Assembly: GCA_900556845.1 (NCBI GenBank)
Contig: USQO01000089.1
Coordinates: 1-7,415 of the forward strand
Direction: 5' to 3'
From: an uncultured Bacteroides sp.
Lineage (GTDB): Bacteria > Bacteroidota > Bacteroidia > Bacteroidales > Bacteroidaceae
Length of the DNA stretch: 7,415 nt
In this document: positions 1 through 5,689 of the stretch, in pieces
Position numbering within the stretch: the stretch's first letter is position 1
Layout: the number at the start of each line of letters is the position of its first letter
Program-made: the position numbers and the translations under genes
The notes under the pieces: generated by a model
The model's database searches: none
Seen by the model: the letters and a program-made list of their open reading frames with translations, nothing else
What the model was told of the DNA's origin: nothing

Positions 1-12
1 ATTATTTTTATT

Positions 13-384
13 ATGAAAAAGATTTTTTTAGCGTTGACAGTAGTTTTAAGTGTTTCAACTTCTGCCTTTGCAGGAAACAGCAGTAATAACAGTGCTGCCT
101 GGAATATGGAAATCAACACCTACAAACTGGGCCGTTTTCTGGATTTGAAAGGACAGCAGTATGATGATGTGCTCATGATTTCAGAGCATTTTTCAGACGA
201 ATTGCGTAAAGTAAGTTTTGCTAAGGAAGAAGATAAGGCAAAAAGACTCCGTACTGCAGTTTATGGTAACTTGAAGTTGATGAAAAATACATTGACAGAT
301 GCTCAGTATAAAAAGTATGTGCACTTGGTTAATGTTACTCTTAAAAATAAAGGTCTGGATACTTATCTGACTATTGCCGAATAA
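13..384 (+). CDS. Small secreted helical protein of unknown function
   Basis: This encodes 123 residues. The N-terminus is a clear Sec signal peptide: Lys-Lys at 2-3, a hydrophobic core at about 4-15, and an AFA site with cleavage likely after residue 20, leaving about 103 residues outside the inner membrane. The mature part is charged and looks all-helical. It carries two similar stretches, LDLKGQQYDDV at 43-53 and NTLTDAQYKKYV at 92-103, each with a Leu-x-x-x-Gln-Tyr pattern. This faintly recalls the LTxxQ motif of Spy/CpxP periplasmic chaperones, but that link is an inference from a short pattern. I recognise it only as the type of small conserved protein found in Bacteroidales and assign no function. 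The ATG at 13 is chosen because the signal peptide begins there. Its promoter lies outside the window. A strong terminator 24 bp downstream separates it from the ilv operon. Confidence 0.85.
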   Translation: MKKIFLALTVVLSVSTSAFAGNSSNNSAAWNMEINTYKLGRFLDLKGQQYDDVLMISEHFSDELRKVSFAKEEDKAKRLRTAVYGNLKLMKNTLTDAQYKKYVHLVNVTLKNKGLDTYLTIAE

Positions 385-408
385 GTAAGTGTCGTTTGTA
401 TAAAAATA

Positions 409-448
409 GAAAAAGGCTTTCTGGTTTTTGAATCAGAAAGCCTTTTTC
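409..448 (+). terminator. Intrinsic terminator after the secreted-protein gene
   Basis: A perfect 15-bp inverted repeat pairs 409-423 with 434-448 around a 10-base loop. The core is GGCTTTCTG/CAGAAAGCC, with five A on the 5' side pairing with five T on the 3' side. The flanking A and T runs mean it could also work on the opposite strand, but no convergent gene is visible. It insulates the upstream gene from the ilv promoter. Confidence 0.9.
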
Positions 449-538
449 ATTTTACAGCTTATAATAAATGTTCTTTGGAACTTCTCAATCTATTAAAATG
501 AAAATATAATGCTTGTTTTTCTTACGGTTGTAATGTTT

Positions 539-579
539 TTACGAAAAAAAATATCAATTTATTTGTTTATTACGAAAAA
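539..579 (+). repeat. Pair of 10-bp direct repeats, TTACGAAAAA, over the ilv promoter
   Basis: The copies lie at 539-548 and 570-579, start to start 31 bp apart, close to three helical turns. The first sits upstream of the -33 box and the second inside the spacer between the -33 and -7 boxes. That placement would suit a regulator binding site, but the region is very AT-rich and the match is short, so chance is a real possibility. Confidence 0.35.
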
Positions 580-593
580 CACTTATACCTTTG
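562..593 (+). promoter_or_regulatory. Bacteroides-type promoter of the ilv operon
   Basis: A -33 element TTTG (562-565) and a -7 element TACCTTTG (586-593) are separated by 20 bp. This matches the Bacteroidetes primary sigma consensus TTTG / TAnnTTTG. The expected transcription start is near 599-602, about a dozen bases before the leader-peptide ATG. The position directly upstream of the attenuator and the perfect -7 match make this the most likely operon promoter. Confidence 0.75.
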
Positions 594-612
594 GAAAAAA
601 TTGAAGAGAGTT

Positions 613-702
613 ATGATAGCAACTAGTTTTACAATTATCGAAGTCTTGCATATTATTCGCGTCGTGGTGAAATCAGGATGTGAGGAAGGCTCATGTAATT
701 AG
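613..702 (+). CDS. ilv operon leader peptide (attenuator peptide)
   Basis: This is a 29-codon ORF with start ATG 613 and stop TAG 700-702. Residues 8-19 read IIEVLHIIRVVV, so 9 of 12 are branched-chain: four Ile, four Val and one Leu. Another Ile (codon ATA) is at position 2. The remaining tail contains two Cys and two Glu, and its codons appear constrained by RNA pairing because they encode the antiterminator arm. The purine stretch GAAGAGAG at 603-610 may help ribosome binding, although its spacing to the ATG is only 2 nt. The role is control by translation rate, and the peptide product itself probably has no function. It resembles in design the enterobacterial ilv leader peptide but has no evident sequence homology. 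Very low Leu content suggests it responds mainly to Ile and Val supply. Confidence 0.85.
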   Translation: MIATSFTIIEVLHIIRVVVKSGCEEGSCN

Positions 703-739
703 TTGTATGATATAGAAAATGTAGAAAGCCTTTCTCACA
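679..739 (+). promoter_or_regulatory. Antiterminator pairing of the ilv attenuator
   Basis: Bases 679-691 (TGTGAGGAAGGCT) can pair with 727-739 (AGCCTTTCTCACA) over 13 uninterrupted pairs with one G-U (685-733). The 3' partner is almost the whole 5' arm of the terminator, so antiterminator and terminator exclude each other. The 5' arm lies within codons 23-27 of the leader peptide, 9 to 21 bases before its stop codon, so a ribosome at the stop would mask most of it. Confidence 0.8.
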
Positions 740-759
740 GACGGTGGGAGAGGCTTTTT
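725..759 (+). terminator. Attenuator terminator hairpin upstream of ilvD
   Basis: A 14-bp stem pairs 725-738 with 744-757 with two G-U wobbles (732-750 and 735-747). It has a 5-base loop, AGACG, and ends in a run of five T (755-759). It sits after the leader peptide stop codon and only 20 bases before the likely ilvD ATG, with no gene ending in between. Its purpose is therefore control of ilv operon readthrough rather than the end of a gene. Confidence 0.88.
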
Positions 760-779
760 AATTGAAAATGAAGAATAAA

Positions 780-2582
780 ATGAAACATCAGTTACGCAGT
801 TCAATGAGTACGCAAGGCCGCCGTATGGCTGGAGCCAGAGCGTTATGGGTAGCAAATGGTATGAAAAAGGAAATGATGGGTAAACCCATTATTGCAATTG
901 TAAACTCGTTTACGCAATTTGTTCCCGGCCATACACATTTGCATGAAATAGGCCAGCAGGTAAAAGAAGAAATAGAGAAACTGGGATGTTTTGCCGCAGA
1001 ATTTAACACGATTGCCATTGACGACGGTATTGCCATGGGCCACGACGGAATGTTGTATTCTTTGCCATCACGGGATATTATAGCAGACAGTGTAGAGTAT
1101 ATGGTTAATGCTCACAAAGCAGATGCTATGGTATGTATTTCCAACTGTGACAAGATTACACCGGGAATGTTGATGGCAGCCATGCGACTGAATATTCCGG
1201 CTGTATTTGTTTCAGGCGGTCCTATGGAAGCCGGTGAGTGGAACGGACAACACCTTGACTTGATTGATGCTATGATTAAATCGGCAGATACGACCGTATC
1301 AGATGAAGATGTAGCACAGATTGAACATCGTGCCTGTCCGGGATGCGGAAGCTGTTCCGGAATGTTTACTGCCAATTCGATGAACTGCCTGAACGAAGCT
1401 ATTGGTCTGGCTTTACCAGGAAACGGAACCATTGTCGCTACTCATGCAAACCGTAAGGAACTGTTTAAGAAAGCTGCGCAACTGATTGTGAAGAATGCAT
1501 ACAGATATTACGAAGAAGGAGACGATTCTGTTTTGCCACGCAGTATAGCTACTCGTGCCGCATTCCTCAATGCAATGACATTGGATATTGCTATGGGTGG
1601 TTCTACAAATACCGTATTGCATTTGCTGGCAATCGCCCACGAAGCCGAAGTAGATTTTAAAATGGACGATATTGATGCCTTGTCAAGAAAAGTTCCATGC
1701 CTGTGCAAGGTAGCACCTAATACACAGAAATATCACATTCAGGATGTCAACCGTGCAGGTGGTATCCTGAATATACTGGCTGAGCTTGCTAAAGGTGGAT
1801 TGTTGGATACTTCGGTTAACCGTGTTGATGGAATGACATTGGCTGATGCCATTGAAAAATACAGAATAGACAAGGATGTTATCGATGCAGATGCCGAAAA
1901 TGTCTATACCAGTGCCCCTGCCGGACAGTTCAGTATCAAGATGGGATCGCAGAACAGCCGGTTTAAATCGCTGGATACAGACCGTAGCGAAGGTTGTATC
2001 CGTGATTTGCAACATGCTTACAGCAAAGATGGCGGACTGGCTGTACTGAAAGGAAACATTGCTCTGGATGGCTGCGTAGTAAAAACTGCCGGAGTTGACG
2101 AAAGCATCTGGAAATTTACAGGTCCGGCTAAAGTTTTCGATTCTCAGGAAGCAGCCTGCGATGGAATCTTGAACGGAAAGGTTGTAAGCGGAGATGTAGT
2201 TGTTATTACCCACGAAGGCCCTAAAGGCGGTCCCGGCATGCAGGAAATGTTGTATCCCACTTCGTATATCAAATCCAAACACCTTGGTAAGGAATGCGCT
2301 CTGATAACCGACGGCCGTTTCAGCGGAGGTACATCAGGACTAAGCATTGGCCACATTTCACCCGAAGCGGCAGCCGGAGGAAACATCGGTAAGCTGGTGG
2401 ACGGCGATATCATTGAGATTGATATACCGAACCGAACAATCAATGTAAAACTGACTGATGAAGAGCTGGCAGCCCGTCCGATGACACCGGTTACTCGCAA
2501 CAGGACAGTATCCAAGGCATTGAAAGCCTATGCAAGCATGGTAAGCTCTGCCGACAAAGGTGGAGTAAGAATAATTGATTAA
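780..2582 (+). CDS. ilvD: Dihydroxy-acid dehydratase
   Basis: IlvD dehydrates 2,3-dihydroxy-isovalerate and 2,3-dihydroxy-3-methylvalerate to the 2-keto acids of valine and isoleucine, in the cytoplasm with an Fe-S cluster. Full length at 600 residues from ATG 780, whose product begins MKHQLRSS as in Bacteroides homologues. In-frame starts at 768 (ATG) and 762 (TTG) would add only four or six poorly conserved residues. Visible motifs are SNCDKITPGM with cluster Cys 123, ACPGCGSCSGMF with Cys 186, 189 and 192, then GPKGGPGMQEM and GRFSGGTSG near the C-terminus. The N-terminal region reads NSFTQFVPGH, without the PCN cysteine of oxygen-tolerant [2Fe-2S] relatives. This resembles the E. coli enzyme, which carries an oxygen-sensitive [4Fe-4S] cluster, as suits an anaerobe. 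First gene of the operon, 20 bp after the attenuator; ilvB follows 15 bp downstream. Confidence 0.97.
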   Translation: MKHQLRSSMSTQGRRMAGARALWVANGMKKEMMGKPIIAIVNSFTQFVPGHTHLHEIGQQVKEEIEKLGCFAAEFNTIAIDDGIAMGHDGMLYSLPSRDIIADSVEYMVNAHKADAMVCISNCDKITPGMLMAAMRLNIPAVFVSGGPMEAGEWNGQHLDLIDAMIKSADTTVSDEDVAQIEHRACPGCGSCSGMFTANSMNCLNEAIGLALPGNGTIVATHANRKELFKKAAQLIVKNAYRYYEEGDDSVLPRSIATRAAFLNAMTLDIAMGGSTNTVLHLLAIAHEAEVDFKMDDIDALSRKVPCLCKVAPNTQKYHIQDVNRAGGILNILAELAKGGLLDTSVNRVDGMTLADAIEKYRIDKDVIDADAENVYTSAPAGQFSIKMGSQNSRFKSLDTDRSEGCIRDLQHAYSKDGGLAVLKGNIALDGCVVKTAGVDESIWKFTGPAKVFDSQEAACDGILNGKVVSGDVVVITHEGPKGGPGMQEMLYPTSYIKSKHLGKECALITDGRFSGGTSGLSIGHISPEAAAGGNIGKLVDGDIIEIDIPNRTINVKLTDEELAARPMTPVTRNRTVSKALKAYASMVSSADKGGVRIID

Positions 2583-2597
2583 AGATTAGGAACAGAT

Positions 2598-4295
2598 ATG
2601 GAAAAAGAACTGATAACGGGATCTGAAGCATTGATGCGTTCTCTGGAAAGAGAAGGAGTAAAAACCATCTTTGGTTATCCGGGTGGAGCTATAATGCCGG
2701 TTTACGATGCTTTGTATGATCATTTAGATAAGATAAATCATATCTTGGTACGTCACGAACAAGGAGCAGCTCATGCCGCTCAAGGTTTTGCCCGTGTATC
2801 TGGAAAGGTAGGTGTATGCCTGGTTACCAGTGGTCCCGGCGCTACCAATACCATTACCGGAATAGCCGATGCCATGATTGACAGTACACCTATTGTCGTG
2901 ATAGCAGGACAGGTAGGAGCAGGTTTGCTGGGTACCGATGCTTTTCAGGAAGTGGACTTGGTAGGCATAACCCAGCCAATCTCTAAGTGGAGCTACCAGA
3001 TCCGTCGTGCCGAAGATGTGGCATGGGCAGTATCACGTGCCTTTTATATTGCCCGTAGCGGTCGTCCCGGGCCGGTCGTTCTAGACTTCGCAAAGAATGC
3101 ACAGGTAGAAAAAACAGCATACAATCCAGTTGATGTCGACTTTATCCGCAGCTATGACCCCAATCCGGATATAGATATGGAATGTGTTAAGGCTGCTGCA
3201 GATTGCATCAATGCAGCCAAGCGTCCGCTTGTATTGGTAGGACAGGGGGTTGAGTTAGGAAATGCCCAGCAAGAACTTAAAAACTTTCTGGAGAAAGGTG
3301 ACTTACCCTGCGGTTGCACTTTGCTGGGACTTTCGGCCATTGCTACCGACCATCCGCTGAACAAAGGAATGTTAGGCATGCATGGTAATTTAGGTCCAAA
3401 CGTAAAGACCAACGAATGCGATGTACTGATTGCCGTAGGGATGCGATTCGATGACCGTGTAACCGGAGACTTAGCAGCTTATGCCCGTCAGGCAAAAGTT
3501 ATCCATCTGGATATTGATCCTTCCGAATTTGGTAAAAATGTTCCTGTAGATATCCCTGTTCTTGGAAACTGTAAGACTACATTGGCGCTGCTTACCGAAC
3601 TGATGAAAGAAAACAAGCATACCGAATGGATTGAAAGCTTCAAGCAATACGAAGAAACCGAATATGCCAATGTTATCCGTCCGGAAGTATATCCCGAAGA
3701 AGGTCCCATTAACATGGGTGAAGTCGTTCGTGCAGTGAGCGAGGCTACCCAGAACAAAGCCATATTGGTAACCGATGTCGGTCAGAACCAGATGATGGCC
3801 TGCCGTTATTTTAAGTTTACGCAGAAACGTAGTGTCGTAACATCCGGTGGTATGGGAACGATGGGATTTGGACTTCCGGCAGCCATTGGAGCCACATTTG
3901 GTGCACCCGACCGTACCGTATGCGTATTTATGGGTGATGGAGGTCTGCAGATGACCATTCAGGAACTGGGAACCATTATGGAGCAGAAATCCCCTGTAAA
4001 AATCATTTTGATGAACAACAATTACCTCGGTAATGTTCGTCAGTGGCAGGCCATGTTCTTCAACCGTCGCTATTCTTTTACGCCTATGATGAACCCGGAC
4101 TATATGCAGGTGGCGCAAGCTTATGGTATCCCGAGTACTCGTGTGATGAGCCGTGAGGAATTGAGTGCAGGTATTGAGCAGATGTTGCATACAGACGGAC
4201 CGTTCTTGCTGGAAGTTTGTGTAGTCGAAGAGGGCAAAGTGCTTCCGATGACTCCTCCGGGCTATCCGGTAAACCAGATGCTGTTGGATTGTTAA
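2598..4295 (+). CDS. ilvB: Acetolactate (acetohydroxyacid) synthase, large catalytic subunit
   Basis: IlvB condenses pyruvate with pyruvate or 2-ketobutyrate, giving acetolactate or acetohydroxybutyrate, the first committed step to valine, leucine and isoleucine. At 565 residues it is full length. The order is an N-terminal TPP Pyr domain, central domain and C-terminal TPP PP domain. Glu54 in VRHEQGAAHAAQGFAR is the cofactor-activating Glu. SGPGATN is at 78-84 and AFQEVD at 115-120, and RFDDRVTG (283-290) lies in the FAD-contact region. The Mg-TPP motif starts at GDG 446-448 and ends in NNN 473-475. Trp483 in RQWQ matches the Trp that favours 2-ketobutyrate in E. coli AHAS II. Not a catabolic AlsS: it is directly followed by its regulatory subunit and lies in a biosynthetic operon. 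The start ATG is preceded by a weak AGGAAC site. Confidence 0.97.
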   Translation: MEKELITGSEALMRSLEREGVKTIFGYPGGAIMPVYDALYDHLDKINHILVRHEQGAAHAAQGFARVSGKVGVCLVTSGPGATNTITGIADAMIDSTPIVVIAGQVGAGLLGTDAFQEVDLVGITQPISKWSYQIRRAEDVAWAVSRAFYIARSGRPGPVVLDFAKNAQVEKTAYNPVDVDFIRSYDPNPDIDMECVKAAADCINAAKRPLVLVGQGVELGNAQQELKNFLEKGDLPCGCTLLGLSAIATDHPLNKGMLGMHGNLGPNVKTNECDVLIAVGMRFDDRVTGDLAAYARQAKVIHLDIDPSEFGKNVPVDIPVLGNCKTTLALLTELMKENKHTEWIESFKQYEETEYANVIRPEVYPEEGPINMGEVVRAVSEATQNKAILVTDVGQNQMMACRYFKFTQKRSVVTSGGMGTMGFGLPAAIGATFGAPDRTVCVFMGDGGLQMTIQELGTIMEQKSPVKIILMNNNYLGNVRQWQAMFFNRRYSFTPMMNPDYMQVAQAYGIPSTRVMSREELSAGIEQMLHTDGPFLLEVCVVEEGKVLPMTPPGYPVNQMLLDC

Positions 4296-4315
4296 TTTAA
4301 AAAGAGGGTACAGTT

Positions 4316-4882
4316 ATGAATAGCGAAAAGACATTATATACAATCATTGTACATTCGGAAAACATAGCCGGTATATTGAATCAGATAACTGCCGTATTTA
4401 CACGCAGACAGATAAATATTGAAAGCCTGAATGTATCGGCTTCTTCCATACAGGGAGTACATAAATATACGATAACCTGCTGGACTACACCCGATACCAT
4501 AGAGAAAGTAGTAAAGCAGATAGAAAAAAAGATGGATGTGATAGCAGCCCGTTATTTTACGGAAGAAGAAATATTCCATCGCGAAGTAGCGATGTACAAG
4601 GTTTCTACTCCGGCTTTCGAGAATAATCCGCAGGCCTCGAAGATTATCCGTCAGTATAGTGCTCACATTGTAGAAGTAAACCCCACTTTCTCTATTGTAG
4701 AAATGGTAGGTGCCAGTGAGGATATTACAGCCTTATATCAGGAACTTCAGGCAGCAGGCTGTATTCTTCAGTTTGTCCGTTCCGGTCGTGTAGCCATATC
4801 TACAAGTTGCTTTGAGCGGGTAAACGAGTATCTTGATTACCGTAAAGAAAAATATCAGAGAGAAAAAGAAACTCAAAACTAA
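4316..4882 (+). CDS. ilvN: Acetolactate synthase small regulatory subunit
   Basis: This ACT-domain subunit activates IlvB and confers feedback inhibition by valine. It has 188 residues: an N-terminal ACT domain at about 6-80 and the C-terminal ALS small-subunit domain at about 90-170, so it is of the longer IlvN/IlvH type (E. coli IlvH is about 163). Aligning SENIAGILNQ and RRQINIESLNVS with E. coli IlvH places Asn16, Gly19 and Asn34 at the positions of IlvH Asn11, Gly14 and Asn29, where changes reduce valine sensitivity. All three are kept, so valine inhibition is inferred. The tail (about 170-188) is highly charged and probably flexible. A good GAGGG ribosome site lies 8 bp upstream of the ATG. 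It sits 20 bp after ilvB and 6 bp before the thioesterase gene, so it is clearly co-transcribed. It could equally be named ilvH. Confidence 0.95.
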   Translation: MNSEKTLYTIIVHSENIAGILNQITAVFTRRQINIESLNVSASSIQGVHKYTITCWTTPDTIEKVVKQIEKKMDVIAARYFTEEEIFHREVAMYKVSTPAFENNPQASKIIRQYSAHIVEVNPTFSIVEMVGASEDITALYQELQAAGCILQFVRSGRVAISTSCFERVNEYLDYRKEKYQREKETQN

Positions 4883-4888
4883 GCTGTT

Positions 4889-5638
4889 ATGGATAAGGAG
4901 TGTAATAATAAAGTTGGTGTATACCAGTTTGTGGCAGAGCCCTTTCATGTTGACCTGACTGGAAGACTCACCATGGGAGTATTGGGAAACCATCTGCTTA
5001 ACTGCGCCGGTTTTCATGCATCGGAAAGAGGATTTGGAATGGCTACACTGAACGAAAGCCGATATACGTGGGTATTGTCCAGACTGGCCGTAGAAATGAC
5101 CGATGTACCCCGTGAGTATGAACCTTTTTCTATTGAAACCTGGGTAGAGAATGTATACAAGCTGTTTACCGACCGCAATTACTCCATTCTTGACAAGGAA
5201 GGCAAGCCGGTGGGATATGCCCGTTCTATCTGGGCCATGATTAGCATGGATACCCGCAAGCCTATAGATTTGCTCACCTTGCATGGAGGCCATATCGTAG
5301 ACTATATCTGCGAAAAAGACTGTCCGATAGCCAAACCCGGCAGAATCAAAGTCACCGAAACAGAAGCTGCGGCCAACTGTCAGGTGAAATACAGTGATAT
5401 AGATATCAATGGCCACGTAAACAGCATAAAATACATAGAACATATATTGGATTTGTTCCCGATTGATTTTTTCAAAACAAGAGGAGTTCGCCGCTTCGAA
5501 GTAGCTTATGTAGCCGAAAGCTATTATGGTGACACGCTTTATTTTTATAAAGAGCAGAAGAGCGAGAACGAATACGATATAGAAGTGAAGAAAAACAATG
5601 CGGAAGTAGTAGTCCGCTGTAAAGTGATATTTAACTGA
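4889..5638 (+). CDS. Acyl-ACP thioesterase, FatA/FatB-like double hotdog
   Basis: This enzyme is predicted to hydrolyse acyl-ACP, releasing free fatty acid in the cytoplasm. The 249 residues fit the bacterial acyl-ACP thioesterase family (Pfam Acyl-ACP_TE) with two hotdog folds, about 8-135 and 160-249. The first carries the conserved LGNHLLNCAGFHASERG stretch (32-48). The second carries YSDIDINGHVNSIKYIEH (168-185), whose Asp172, Asn174 and His176 correspond to the catalytic Asp-Asn-His of plant FatB. The Cys of the plant RREC motif is not present in the matching stretch FEVAYVAES (203-211), where Glu210 is a candidate for the catalytic acid. The gene lies 6 bp after ilvN and 51 bp before ilvC, in the same orientation and within the operon. 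Bacteroidales build iso and anteiso fatty acids from branched-chain keto acids, so a lipid-balancing role is plausible but inferred. Confidence 0.92.
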   Translation: MDKECNNKVGVYQFVAEPFHVDLTGRLTMGVLGNHLLNCAGFHASERGFGMATLNESRYTWVLSRLAVEMTDVPREYEPFSIETWVENVYKLFTDRNYSILDKEGKPVGYARSIWAMISMDTRKPIDLLTLHGGHIVDYICEKDCPIAKPGRIKVTETEAAANCQVKYSDIDINGHVNSIKYIEHILDLFPIDFFKTRGVRRFEVAYVAESYYGDTLYFYKEQKSENEYDIEVKKNNAEVVVRCKVIFN

Positions 5639-5652
5639 ATCATTAATAAAAT

Positions 5653-5670
5653 GTCTGCGTAAAAGCAGGC
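5653..5670 (+). other. Small intercistronic hairpin before ilvC
   Basis: GTCTGC (5653-5658) pairs with GCAGGC (5665-5670) over 6 bp with one G-U, around the loop GTAAAA. No T-run follows, so it is not a terminator. It lies in the only operon gap above 20 bp and could affect mRNA processing or stability, or ilvC translation. The function is unproven. Confidence 0.45.
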
Positions 5671-5689
5671 CTTAAAAACTAAATTGAAA

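Larger units (their letters stand above)
600..760 (+). promoter_or_regulatory. ilv attenuator leader region (transcribed, about 160 nt)
   Basis: This is the predicted untranslated leader of ilvD. In order it holds a short branched-chain-rich ORF (613-702), an antiterminator 5' arm overlapping the end of that ORF (679-691), and a terminator hairpin with a U-run (725-759). A further 10-bp helix, with two G-U pairs, can form between 619-628 and 697-706, and a small hairpin at 678-696 (7 bp with two G-U pairs) can sequester the antiterminator arm. Inferred working: a ribosome stalled at the Ile/Val codons (634-669) leaves 679-691 free to pair with 727-739, and transcription continues. A ribosome that reaches the stop codon at 700 covers that arm, and the terminator forms. 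Confidence 0.85.

Noticed and set aside
600..760. T-box or metabolite riboswitch in the ilv leader
   Set aside because: I see no T-box consensus or known riboswitch core. The leader peptide with Ile/Val codons explains the terminator and antiterminator arrangement.
762..779. Earlier ilvD starts at TTG 762 or ATG 768
   Set aside because: The family start corresponds to ATG 780. TTG 762 lies only 3 bases after the attenuator T-run, and the added residues are Lys/Asn-rich filler. ATG 768 remains a possible alternative.
1683..2282. 199-codon open frame on the - strand inside ilvD
   Set aside because: It lies wholly antisense to a clearly conserved enzyme. The translation has no recognisable motif and arises from the codon pattern of the + strand gene.
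3471..4190. 239-codon open frame on the - strand inside ilvB
   Set aside because: Its His/Thr-rich translation is the shadow of ilvB codons, with no domain, promoter or neighbour context.
4733..5443. 236-codon open frame on the - strand across ilvN and the thioesterase gene
   Set aside because: It spans two well-supported + strand genes and shows no family resemblance.
5684..5689. TTG start for ilvC two codons upstream
   Set aside because: ATG 5690 gives the conserved MAQMNFGG start, and TTG starts are uncommon here.
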